Positions 24,814 through 32,783 of a stretch of 33,756 bases of DNA are shown in pieces. The notes beneath the pieces were generated by a model. That model worked only from the letters and a program-made list of their open reading frames with translations. It was not told the DNA's origin and made no database searches. Numbering within the stretch: position 1 is the stretch's first letter; every line of letters starts with the position of its first letter. Origin of the DNA: DATAQC01 sp046263055 (GTDB taxonomy: Bacteria > Actinomycetota > Acidimicrobiia > Acidimicrobiales > AC-14); contig JBHELO010000019.1 of the NCBI GenBank assembly GCA_046263055.1, positions 1 through 33,756 on the forward strand. The letters run 5' to 3'. A program made the position numbers and the translations under genes.

Positions 24814-24856
24814 CGGGACGACGCCCGCCGGCGTGCGGGCAGCCCGGGTGGCACCG

Positions 24857-25390
24857 ATGACGGATCCCGAGGCGGCGCGCGCGGAGCTGGAGCGGTCGCC
24901 CGACATGGAGCCTGTCCACGGCACTGTGGACGTGGCCATCCCGATCGACGTCCTCTGGGGGCTGTTCTCCCGGGCCAACCTGTGGCCGCGGTGGAACCGC
25001 TGCTTCTACTGGGCATGGAACCGGAGCCTGGTCAGGGGCCGCAAGCTGGTCTGGTGCTTCCAGCCCATCCGCCCGCAGTACCTCTACAAGATGCCCGCCG
25101 TCGCCGACATCGTGGTGGCGGCGGCCCCCAACGAGGCCACGTGGCACGTCACCGCCCTGCCCGGTTTCTTCGCCCGTCACACCTACTCCCTCGAAGCGGT
25201 GGACGACCACGCCACCCGGTTCGGGTCGTGGGAGAAGGCCATGGGCTGGGAGTTCCGCGCCACCAAGACGTTCTGGATGGCCCACTTCCAGTTCGTCTGC
25301 CGGGAGTCGCTCGAGGGCGCCAGGCGGCTGGAGGCCATCTACCAGCGGACCGGCCGCCTCGACGAGGAGGCCCTCCCTCCCGCCCGCTGA
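24857..25390 (+). CDS. SRPBCC (START/polyketide-cyclase-like) family protein
   Basis: A 177-aa single-domain protein with the helix-grip pattern: DVAIPIDVLWGLFSRANLWP near the N-terminus, WNRCFYWAWNRSLVRGRKL, ATWHVTALPGFFARHTYSLE, and a long C-terminal helix (HFQFVCRESLEGARRLEAIY). The cavity-forming fold binds hydrophobic ligands such as lipids, polyketides or sterols. ATG at 24857 is used; a GTG at 24833 is possible. It ends 20 bases from the convergent GMC fusion gene, with a strong hairpin between. Confidence 0.78.
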   Translation: MTDPEAARAELERSPDMEPVHGTVDVAIPIDVLWGLFSRANLWPRWNRCFYWAWNRSLVRGRKLVWCFQPIRPQYLYKMPAVADIVVAAAPNEATWHVTALPGFFARHTYSLEAVDDHATRFGSWEKAMGWEFRATKTFWMAHFQFVCRESLEGARRLEAIYQRTGRLDEEALPPAR

Positions 25391-25407
25391 TCCGGCACGC
25401 GGGCGGG
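25379..25407. terminator. Bidirectional hairpin between convergent genes
   Basis: A perfect 9-bp stem CCCGCCCGC (25379-25387) and GCGGGCGGG (25399-25407) with an 11-base loop. It straddles the stop of the SRPBCC gene and lies just beyond the stop of the GMC fusion gene at 25410. Confidence 0.6.
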
Positions 25408-25409
25408 GC

Positions 25410-28400
25410 CTACAGCGTGGCCTCGAGGTGCTTCAGCATCAGCGGGAAGATGTCGCGCGACGCGTTCTTGCCGAAGATGCAGTCGATGTGGCCGTAGTTG
25501 GACACGACATAGCGCTGGTACAGATCGGGCCGGTTGGCGGCGCGCAGCGCCTGCATCGTCTTGGCCGTGCTCTCCGGCAGGAAGCATGCGTTCTCGGCTC
25601 CGTGGATGAACGTCATGGGGATGGCCAGCCGGTCGAGGTGCGGCAGGTACACGTCACGGCCCTTGGCGTCGCGCAGGCCACCTTTGCGGACCATCAAGGC
25701 CAGGTGGGCGAGGGCGTCGACGTTGGACACCCCGAACATCTCGTGCAAGGCGACGTGGGTGGCCTCGTTGAGCTGATCGTGCTCGTAGAGCAGTGAGTAC
25801 ATGAACGTGATCCGGTGGCAGGTCGCGCTGCGGCAGGCCTCCTCGAGGTCGTCGGGCACGATGTCGAGGACCTTGTCGTAGAGCCGGCTCTGCCAGTTGG
25901 CGTTGGTCGAGGTGTAGGCGGTCAGTGACCCGACGCCGAGACGCTCGAGGACGGTGGGCATGTACAGCGCCGACTTCAGGCGCGTCATGGTGGGGGCCAC
26001 GACGTGCGTGGCGATCTGGGAGACGACCGCCGAGCGGACTCCCTGGAGTCCCGAGAGCATGGCCATGAAGAACGTCGTCGAGCCGAAGCAGTGCACCACC
26101 ACCTGCACGGTCGGCGATCCCGTGACCTGCTGGACCTTGGCCACGGCCGCCGGGTAGTCGTACGTGGCGATCTCGTCGGCGCTGAACCTGGTCCTGGAGA
26201 CCGGCAGGTCCACGCTGGCCCGGTAGTCGAGCAACCACACGTCGTAGCCGTGGGCGAACAGGAACTCGAGCAGGTTGGTGTCGATGGTGTCGATGGTGAA
26301 GATGCTGCTGGAGACCCCCAGCCCGTGGGAGAGGATCACCGGGCCCTTGGACCCCGCCGAGTAGCGGGTCAGCAACAGCTCCACCCCGTCGCCGGTGGTG
26401 AAGGGATGCAGCTCGGGTGCCGAGACGCGCAGCGGGCGCTTCTTGCGGGGAGGGGCGTGAGGGTCGAAGCGCTCGAGGGGCACGGCGACGCCCCCGTAGG
26501 TGTCGAACAGCTTGCCCGCGAAGAAGCGGCCGAAGCGGGCGATGGCTTCGAGCCGCTCGCGCTCGTCCTTGGCGTTGACGGCCTTTGTGGCCCGCAACTG
26601 GGTGGCGAAGTCGGCGGGCAGGATCTTGAGGACGCCCTTGGCCGCCACCCGGCCGGTGTCGTCGTCACCTTCGTAGACGGTGACGTACAGGGTCGTGGTG
26701 TCCGGCCACAGGTCGAGGGGCTTGTCGTGCTGGATCCGCTTGAAACCCGTGAACCAGAACCGGGCACCCTCCTCGGTCACGAGCCGCATGCGGTAGCGCA
26801 TCTGGCGGGCGCCGGGTTGGCTGGGGTCGTCGACGAAGAGGTTGAACACGCCCTCGGTGGCGGTGATGGGCTCGGGCGACAGCGCTGGGGCGCGCACGGT
26901 GCCGACCATGCGGGCCTGGCAGGCCGGGTCCTGGAGCATCGCCCCGAGATCGTCGGAGACGATGGTGAGGATGAAGGAGAAGGGCGAGCCGGTGGACTCC
27001 CCGTCACGGGCGGCGGCGTCGAAATCGTCGGTGACGCGAGTGGAGACGAACCCCTTCATCGTCTCCGTGAACTCGATGCCGACCGTCGAGGGAGGCGGCG
27101 GGGAAGGCGGCGCCGAGGGCAGCGAGTAGTCGATGGACCAGCCGTGGTCCCGGGCCATCAAGGCGCAGCACCGCTCGGCCAGGGCGGAGATGGTGAGCAG
27201 CGGGTTCACGCCCAAGGGCCGGGGAATGACCGAGCCGTCGGACACGTACAGGCCCTCGTGCACCTCGGTCCCCTCGGTCCCGGAGTACACCTGACCCTTG
27301 TGGTTGACCACGCCCTGGGACGCGTCCTCGCCCATCGGGCACCCGCCCAGGGGGTGCACGGTGACCAACCGGTCGCCGATGTCCTTCGACCAGAGCGGGT
27401 CCCGCAGGTAGGTGCCGCCGAGGGGGCGGGTGGCTGCCTCCAGCGTGTCGGAGATCTCCTGGAACAGCGGGGTCTTGCCGACCCCCGGCCACCGCACCCT
27501 CAACCGGTCGTCGTCGAGCGCCATGCTGCCGCCGGCGTCGTCGTTGGCCATCACGAGATAGATCTGGGTGTTGTCCACCGCCCCGTGGTACGGGCCGTGG
27601 ACGAGGCTCTCCAACTCCCGGGCCGCCTCCTTGACCTCGTCGCCGATGCCGTGGTCGGTGTCCACCCCCAGGGCGGCGGCGGAGGCCGACATCGACAGCG
27701 GCAGCACCGGCCCCAGGGCGCCGGGGATCGACCCCTCCTCGATGATCATGCCCCGCTCGACGTCGGGCGTGTCCCGCATGTCGATGGCGCCGGTGATGCA
27801 GGGACCGACGGGCTCGAGCCGACCGGGCTCGTGGTTGCCCCACCCGATCCCGTGGATCGGGTGGTCGCTGTTGTAGCTGAACCCGAGGACGTCACCGTTG
27901 CCGGTGAAGCGCGTGCCGAGCCGGGTGGAGACGGGTAGGCCGTTGGCGGCCGAGCGCAACAGGATCTCGGTGGAGCCCAGGGTCCCGGCGCCGAGCACCA
28001 CGACGTCGGCACTCACGAACATGGGCGGGGCGTCGAAGCCCTCCCGCCCGGTCTCCAGCAGCTGGTAGTACACGAGCCACTGGTGGCCCCTGCGGGCAAC
28101 GGATCGCACGGCCACCCGGGTGAAGATCTGGGCGCCGTGGTTGTGGGCGTCGGGCAGGTAGTTCATCAGCGTCGTGTTCTTGGCGCCGTAGTTGCACCCT
28201 GAGCAACAGTCACCGCAGAGCTTGCACGCGGCCTGCTCGACGCCGACGTGGTTCACCCGGTCCTCGAAGTTGACGTTGATCGGCACCCGGTAGAACCGTC
28301 CCCCGGTGGCGGCCGCCGACGCCGACAGCGCGTCCAGCTTCTTGACGCTCACGTGCTCGGGGAGCGGGTTGGGCTTGAGCATCTCCTCCGCCCGGTCGTA

Positions 28401-28811
28401 CCCCTCCTCGACGAGCGTGGCCAGGTCGGCCTTGACCGCCTGGGGCCAGTGGGGGTCGTCGAACAGCCGGTGGTCGGCCCGCAGGCACACGTTGGCGTTG
28501 ATGAGCGACGTGCCGCCCAGGCCACAGCCGGAGACGACGTTGATGTCCTGGTTCACGCGCATGTTGAACAGCGCGGTGCGGGACCCCACGTGACGGTCCG
28601 GGAAGTCGATCTGCATGTGGTCGACGGCCTCGGGCGTGGTGTCGGGGTACTCGCCGGGCCGCAGCTCCCTGCCCTGCTCGAGCACGCAGACACTCCGGCC
28701 GGCACGCGACAGCCGGGACGCGGCGATCGCGCCCCCGTAGCCGGAACCGACGACGAGGACGTCGTAGTGGTCCTGCAAGTCCTGGATTGGCGACGACAAC
28801 CGAGCGATCAT
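25410..28811 (-). CDS. GMC oxidoreductase fused to an alpha/beta hydrolase
   Basis: A 1133-aa two-enzyme fusion. The N-terminal 550 residues are an FAD-dependent GMC oxidoreductase of the cholesterol-oxidase-like branch: YDVLVVGSGYGGAIAASRLS near residue 16, the Cys cluster CKLCGDCCSGCNYGAKNT near 195, VTVHPLGGCPMGEDA near 485 and NPLLTISALAER near 535. A beta-rich linker begins EFTETMKGFVS. From about 820 an alpha/beta hydrolase follows: VILSHGLGVSSSIF, nucleophile elbow VVHCFGSTTF near 904 with Cys in place of Ser, an Asp/Glu region in FIHGAENACFLPES, and catalytic His in SNYGHIDCIFG near 1105. GGAGGG seven bases before ATG 28811 fixes the start. Likely oxidises and then cleaves a lipid or sterol-like alcohol. 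Confidence 0.88.
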   Translation of the reverse strand: MIARLSSPIQDLQDHYDVLVVGSGYGGAIAASRLSRAGRSVCVLEQGRELRPGEYPDTTPEAVDHMQIDFPDRHVGSRTALFNMRVNQDINVVSGCGLGGTSLINANVCLRADHRLFDDPHWPQAVKADLATLVEEGYDRAEEMLKPNPLPEHVSVKKLDALSASAAATGGRFYRVPINVNFEDRVNHVGVEQAACKLCGDCCSGCNYGAKNTTLMNYLPDAHNHGAQIFTRVAVRSVARRGHQWLVYYQLLETGREGFDAPPMFVSADVVVLGAGTLGSTEILLRSAANGLPVSTRLGTRFTGNGDVLGFSYNSDHPIHGIGWGNHEPGRLEPVGPCITGAIDMRDTPDVERGMIIEEGSIPGALGPVLPLSMSASAAALGVDTDHGIGDEVKEAARELESLVHGPYHGAVDNTQIYLVMANDDAGGSMALDDDRLRVRWPGVGKTPLFQEISDTLEAATRPLGGTYLRDPLWSKDIGDRLVTVHPLGGCPMGEDASQGVVNHKGQVYSGTEGTEVHEGLYVSDGSVIPRPLGVNPLLTISALAERCCALMARDHGWSIDYSLPSAPPSPPPPSTVGIEFTETMKGFVSTRVTDDFDAAARDGESTGSPFSFILTIVSDDLGAMLQDPACQARMVGTVRAPALSPEPITATEGVFNLFVDDPSQPGARQMRYRMRLVTEEGARFWFTGFKRIQHDKPLDLWPDTTTLYVTVYEGDDDTGRVAAKGVLKILPADFATQLRATKAVNAKDERERLEAIARFGRFFAGKLFDTYGGVAVPLERFDPHAPPRKKRPLRVSAPELHPFTTGDGVELLLTRYSAGSKGPVILSHGLGVSSSIFTIDTIDTNLLEFLFAHGYDVWLLDYRASVDLPVSRTRFSADEIATYDYPAAVAKVQQVTGSPTVQVVVHCFGSTTFFMAMLSGLQGVRSAVVSQIATHVVAPTMTRLKSALYMPTVLERLGVGSLTAYTSTNANWQSRLYDKVLDIVPDDLEEACRSATCHRITFMYSLLYEHDQLNEATHVALHEMFGVSNVDALAHLALMVRKGGLRDAKGRDVYLPHLDRLAIPMTFIHGAENACFLPESTAKTMQALRAANRPDLYQRYVVSNYGHIDCIFGKNASRDIFPLMLKHLEATL

Positions 28812-28914
28812 GTGAACCCTCCCGCCGCCGGCGAGCGGCGTGATCGGCAATATCGCGCAGCCCCCGCGCGTCGGCAAGCGACCGGCACGCCCGCCCGAGG
28901 GACCGCGTGGGCGT

Positions 28915-30762
28915 TCAAGAGCGCGGCGCTCTCGGCTTCCTGACCGGCCGGGCCGCCCTGGCCGCCCGGGCCGGGGGGGCGGGCGGCGGGATGGCGGGGT
29001 CGATGCGGACCGGCGCTTCGATGAGGTGGAAGGAGATGGCCTCGCCCGCCGGTTGGAGCCACGGGTCGCCCGGGCCCCCGTCGTCGCGCCGCTCCCACCG
29101 GCGGGGCGTGTGGTCGACACCCACCGGGTACACGGTCAGCACGCCGCCCGTGTCGACGTGGAGCCTGAGGAAGTTCTTCCAGTCGCGGTTGCGCTGGGCG
29201 GCGAAGAGCTCGTTGTCGTTCAGCCCCCAATGGTTGGCCACCCACAGGTAGGCGGCCATGATCTCGCACCCCACCAGACCGCCCACCGCGGCGGCGGTGA
29301 GGACGAGCAGGGCACCGAACAGCCACCCGGCCGAGACCCATCCCCAAGCCTCCGCCGAGGCCCAGATCACCGCCAGGATGGCCGCCACCTGCACGACGGC
29401 GTGAGGGAGGCCGAGGCCGTAACGCTTCGCCGCCACGTGGGTGCCGGTGAAAGCGAGGAGGGCTAACACCACGGCCAGGGACAGCGCGAGGCCGATGGGA
29501 TGGCGCACGGCGTGCCACGCCAACGACCAGTAGCCGGGTCGGGCATGCAGGCCCCCCGGCACGGACACCTGCCCGACCCATGCCAGCAGCACGGCGAGAC
29601 CGGCGATGAGGGCCCACATGCCGACGTTCTCCAAGGGCAGCCGCCAGACCCGCCGGCACAGGTCCCCGGACGTTGCGGTCGACGGGTAGGTCGAGCCCTG
29701 CAGGGCCCAGGAGGTCGGCGGCGCGCTCTTGCCGGGGTCCCGCGACGCCTCGGGGGGCAGCACCAGGGTGGACGGCAGGTTGTGGGTGGGCGAGAGGAAC
29801 GCGCCGCCGCCCCCGGCGGTGATCCGCTGGCCGGGCTCGGCCACCGCCGGGGCGTCGGCGGCCGATCCCGGCACCTGGGCGTACCTGGCGTAGTGATGAG
29901 CGTCCCCGCTGAGGTACAGGCGGACGTCGGCGCCGATGCCGTCGCGGATGAGCGTGCGCTCCAGGTAGTCGACGGTGACGTACGCCTCCTCGCTCTCCTC
30001 CTGGTTGGCGTAGACCCAGGTCGGCGTGGGCGTGCACAGGATGACGGAGTCCCCGGCGTGCATCAGCGGGGCCACCGTGTCGGCGAAGTAGCGGTACTGG
30101 GGCTCGTCCATGTAGGAGTCGAACTGGAAGTCCACGGCCCAGAGCCACCATCGGTGGGGCAGGGCCAGGGCGAAGTAGCTGCGGGACTGGCGGGTCCTCC
30201 AGCCGCCGATCCACTGGCCCCCGCAGAACGTGCGCAGGAAGGCGGTGAGGCCGTCGTACCAGTCGTGGTTGCCGGGGATGGCGTAGAGATGGGGCGCCGA
30301 GGCCTCGTCGTCCACGTAGGGCAGGGCGGCGCGGTAAGGGCCGACCGTCTGGTCCTGGTATCGCCGGACGGAGGCCACCGGGTAGACCTCGTCGCCTCCC
30401 ATGACCAGGAGGCGGCCACGGGGGGTGGTCACGGGCGCCTCGCCGGGCACCGCCAAGTCCAGGGTGGCGGCGGCCAGCAGCGAGGCCATGGTGTAGGTGG
30501 GCTCGAAGGCGTCGCCGAGGTCGGCCACGTAGTCCAGCCACAGCTCTGGCTGGTCGGCATAGCTGGGCGGGGACCCGGCGCCGAGGTTGGCCTCCAGCTC
30601 CCGCTTGTCCGAGTACGAGCCGAACTGGGCCGACACCACCACCTGCAGCGCGGTGCGCAGCAGCTGGGACGGCGACAGCCACGGGACCATGTGGCGCTGG
30701 CGGGTGAAGCCCAGCTGGCGGGGGTCGGTGACCGACGCCGGCCGGGACGGCTTGTCAACCAT
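28915..30762 (-). CDS. Membrane-associated metallophosphoesterase
   Basis: A 615-aa protein with an N-terminal calcineurin-like phosphoesterase domain and a C-terminal membrane part. Metal-site motifs are DYVADLGDAFEP, VMGGDEVYPVAS, LYAIPGNHDWYDG and YLSGDAHHYARY. The expected His before the GDAHH motif is not evident (VILCTPTPTW). From about residue 390 there are five or so hydrophobic helices, then a domain ending in an Ala/Arg-rich tail. ATG at 30762 is used. It precedes the GMC fusion by 103 bases and is preceded by a small ORF overlapping its start by eight bases. Substrate unknown. Confidence 0.83.
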   Translation of the reverse strand: MVDKPSRPASVTDPRQLGFTRQRHMVPWLSPSQLLRTALQVVVSAQFGSYSDKRELEANLGAGSPPSYADQPELWLDYVADLGDAFEPTYTMASLLAAATLDLAVPGEAPVTTPRGRLLVMGGDEVYPVASVRRYQDQTVGPYRAALPYVDDEASAPHLYAIPGNHDWYDGLTAFLRTFCGGQWIGGWRTRQSRSYFALALPHRWWLWAVDFQFDSYMDEPQYRYFADTVAPLMHAGDSVILCTPTPTWVYANQEESEEAYVTVDYLERTLIRDGIGADVRLYLSGDAHHYARYAQVPGSAADAPAVAEPGQRITAGGGGAFLSPTHNLPSTLVLPPEASRDPGKSAPPTSWALQGSTYPSTATSGDLCRRVWRLPLENVGMWALIAGLAVLLAWVGQVSVPGGLHARPGYWSLAWHAVRHPIGLALSLAVVLALLAFTGTHVAAKRYGLGLPHAVVQVAAILAVIWASAEAWGWVSAGWLFGALLVLTAAAVGGLVGCEIMAAYLWVANHWGLNDNELFAAQRNRDWKNFLRLHVDTGGVLTVYPVGVDHTPRRWERRDDGGPGDPWLQPAGEAISFHLIEAPVRIDPAIPPPAPPARAARAARPVRKPRAPRS

Positions 30763-30928
30763 CGCCGGTACCGGCGGTGCCGGCCCCCTCGTGGCCCGGC
30801 GCGCGGCGGCCCTCCGCCGGCGACCCGACTCCCGGCCCGACGACGATCGGGTGGACCTGGGTGGCGGGCACGGTCAGCCGCCGACCGGGTGGCCGGCGAC
30901 CGATGGACGGGCCTGACGCGCCGCTCAT
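30755..30928 (-). CDS. Small hypothetical protein (57 aa) upstream of the phosphoesterase
   Basis: ATG at 30928 is preceded by GGAGGG five bases upstream, an unusually good site for this genome. The protein starts MSGASGPSIGRRPPGRRLTV, continues ATQVHPIVVGPGVG, and ends in a Gly-rich tail; no family is recognised. Its stop overlaps the phosphoesterase start by eight bases, as expected for a coupled leader gene. A GTG at 30988 would make a 77-aa protein. Confidence 0.45.
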   Translation of the reverse strand: MSGASGPSIGRRPPGRRLTVPATQVHPIVVGPGVGSPAEGRRAPGHEGAGTAGTGDG

Positions 30929-30992
30929 GATCCCTCCCGTGCCCTCGGAGCGACTCCTGCCGTCCCCACGGACACGCTCCGGCTTCACGATA

Positions 30993-31014
30993 GGCGCGCC
31001 GCCCGCGGCGCGCC
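30993..31014 (-). terminator. Strong hairpin after the GlsB-like gene
   Basis: Perfect 10-bp inverted repeat: GGCGCGCCGC at 30993-31002 and GCGGCGCGCC at 31005-31014, with only two bases between (a hairpin would open the inner pairs). It lies 28 bases beyond the stop at 31043. It may also insulate the small ORF that starts at 30928. Confidence 0.55.
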
Positions 31015-31042
31015 GCCGGTTAGCCGGGGTGGCGCCCGGCCG

Positions 31043-31294
31043 TCACACCACCCGCCGGGGCCGTCGCTGCATCAGGTAGATGATCCCGGCCGCGGCCAGA
31101 ACCTCCAGGATGATGGTGAAGCCGCCGGCGCCCAGCGCGTAGCCGATGATGCCACCGATGAGTGACCCTCCGATTCCGACCAGGATCGTCATGCCGATGG
31201 ACATGGGATTGGGGCCGGGGACGGCCAGGCGGCCGAGGGCCCCGATGATGAGGCCGGTGACGACGAGGCTGAGTATGAGGAAGAGCATGGCCAC
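31043..31294 (-). CDS. GlsB/YeaQ/YmgE family membrane protein
   Basis: An 83-aa, three-helix membrane protein: MLFLILSLVVTGLIIGALGR, then GMTILVGIGGSLIGGIIGYA and FTIILEVLAAAGIIYLMQRR. The glycine-zipper spacing and length are those of the transglycosylase-associated stress family. GTG at 31294 is chosen because AGGGGGG lies about seven bases upstream; ATG at 31288 is two codons in. Members are induced by stress and sit in the inner membrane, with unknown biochemistry. It is alone on its strand between the cytochrome maturation genes and the phosphoesterase group. Confidence 0.88.
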   Translation of the reverse strand: MAMLFLILSLVVTGLIIGALGRLAVPGPNPMSIGMTILVGIGGSLIGGIIGYALGAGGFTIILEVLAAAGIIYLMQRRPRRVV

Positions 31295-31365
31295 AGTCTG
31301 CCCCCCTGGCCGCGTTCCACGCCTGATGGTGGTTCGCGGCCTCCCGGGGACCCCGGGCCGGCGGC

Positions 31366-32244
31366 TCAGCCGCCGGGTGGGGCGGGGCCGGCGGGCGGGG
31401 GTGCGGGGGGCGACGCCGCCGCCTGGCGGGCCTTGTCGAGCACGCCCTGCACGGCGCTGGCGGCCGAGGCCGGCGGGTTGGAGGCCAGATAGGTCTGGAA
31501 CTCGGTGACCGCGCCGGCGGGGTCGTTCTTGGCCTCGTAGAGCACCATGCCCCGGAAGAAGTGGGCGTCGGGGTAGGACGGGTCGGCGGCCAGGGCGGCG
31601 TCGAGGGACGCCATGGCCGGGTCGGTCAACCCGGCCCGGGCCAGTAGCCACCCCTTGTAGGTGAGGGCCACCACGTTGCGGGGGTCGGCCTTGATGGCGG
31701 CGTCGTACTCCTTGAGGGCGTCGGTGACCTTGTTCTGGCCCTCCAGCTGCTGGGCCTTGGCCGTGTGGCGGGCCGTCTCCGACGTCGTACCGGAGCCCCC
31801 GGCCGAGCTCTGCCCGCTCAGTCGCTCGCCCGAGAAGGCGGCCACGCCGATGCCCGCCAGCACCGCCACCACCAACATGACGGCCACCGTGGCCACCACG
31901 CGCCGCGAGCGCCCCGGGCGGGGGCCCGGGCGCAGGCCGGGGGCGGCGGCCGGCCCGTCCCCGGGCACCGCCTCCGTGCCCCGCCCCCGCCCGGAGCCGG
32001 GCGCCGCTCGCCGGCCGGGGGCCGCCGGGGGGCGGCGGGCCGCCTCCAGGGCCCGGAGCGCGGCTGCGGCCCGGGCCGTGTAGTCGTCGTGGAGGGTCCG
32101 GTAGTCGTCCTCGTCGATGTCGCCGGCCTCGCGTTCCCGGTCGAGGTCGCGCAACGAGCCCAGCAGGAAGTCGCGCTCCTCCTCCAGGGCGGCCACGTGG
32201 TCGGCCGCCGGGGGCGGGGCGGCGGCCGGCCGGGTGGAGGTCAC
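31366..32244 (-). CDS. CcmI-like TPR protein of cytochrome c maturation
   Basis: A 292-aa protein. The N-terminal coil (ALEEERDFLLGSLRDLDRER, then AGDIDEDDYRTL) is typical of CcmI and related proteins. A Pro/Arg-rich stretch is followed by one transmembrane helix (VVATVAVMLVVAVLAGIGVA) and TPR-type repeats (KVTDALKEYDAAIKADPRNV, AMASLDAALAADPSYPDAHF). These would hold apocytochrome c for heme attachment. GTG at 32244 overlaps the stop of ccmH as GTGA. It ends in a Pro/Ala tail. Confidence 0.8.
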   Translation of the reverse strand: MTSTRPAAAPPPAADHVAALEEERDFLLGSLRDLDREREAGDIDEDDYRTLHDDYTARAAAALRALEAARRPPAAPGRRAAPGSGRGRGTEAVPGDGPAAAPGLRPGPRPGRSRRVVATVAVMLVVAVLAGIGVAAFSGERLSGQSSAGGSGTTSETARHTAKAQQLEGQNKVTDALKEYDAAIKADPRNVVALTYKGWLLARAGLTDPAMASLDAALAADPSYPDAHFFRGMVLYEAKNDPAGAVTEFQTYLASNPPASAASAVQGVLDKARQAAASPPAPPPAGPAPPGG

Positions 32245-32783
32245 GTGCCCAGCGCCTGGTCCACCAGCGCCCGGTCGGCGTCGGACACCCGGGTGCCCGG
32301 ATGGGCGCGCCAACGGGCGAAGGCCAGGGCCAGGCCACCCACGGCCAGGACCAGGGCCACCACGGGGAGGGCCCACACCAGCCCGGCGATGCCGCTGCTC
32401 CGGGGCTTGAGGAGGATGTCGGCCGAGTAGCGGCTGACCAGGTAGGCGCGGACCTCCCCGTCCGTCTGGCCGGCCTGGACCCGGCGGAGGACCTCGTCAC
32501 GGATGGCCTGGGCGGCGGGGGCGTCGGAGTCGGCGGCCGACAGACCACGACAGGTGGGGCAGCGGATCTCGGTGTCGATGCGGTGGGCGCGGCTGGCGTC
32601 GGACGGCGCTGCCGACCGCCCGTGCGACCCCACCAGGAGGGTGACGGCCAGCACCACGACCAGTGCCAGCCAGGGGGCCAGCAGCCGCCCCCGCCCGCCA
32701 GGACCCGATCCACCCGCACCGGGGCCAGGGGTGGATCGCGCACTGTCGGGGGCCCGAGGGGGCGTCGCCTCGCGGTCAGGCAT
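32241..32783 (-). CDS. ccmH: Cytochrome c maturation protein CcmH
   Basis: A 180-aa thiol-disulfide protein that reduces apocytochrome c cysteines. The family motif is IDTEIRCPTCRGLS (the usual form is LRCxxCQNQS), followed by AQAIRDEVLRRVQAGQTDGE and VRAYLVSRYSADILLKP. One N-terminal anchor (LLAPWLALVVVLAVTLLVG) and one C-terminal helix (VWALPVVALVLAVGGLALAF) flank it. ATG at 32783 overlaps the ccmF end by eight bases. Longer upstream readings are out of frame through ccmF. Confidence 0.88.
   Translation of the reverse strand: MPDREATPPRAPDSARSTPGPGAGGSGPGGRGRLLAPWLALVVVLAVTLLVGSHGRSAAPSDASRAHRIDTEIRCPTCRGLSAADSDAPAAQAIRDEVLRRVQAGQTDGEVRAYLVSRYSADILLKPRSSGIAGLVWALPVVALVLAVGGLALAFARWRAHPGTRVSDADRALVDQALGT

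Noticed and set aside
26004..27938. A 644-codon open frame on plus opposite the GMC fusion
   Set aside because: Antisense artefact; the minus strand encodes conserved FAD and hydrolase motifs over the same bases.
28812..29120. Extension of the GMC fusion upstream to 29120
   Set aside because: The added segment is basic low-complexity sequence inside the phosphoesterase gene; ATG 28811 has a proper ribosome binding site right before the FAD domain.
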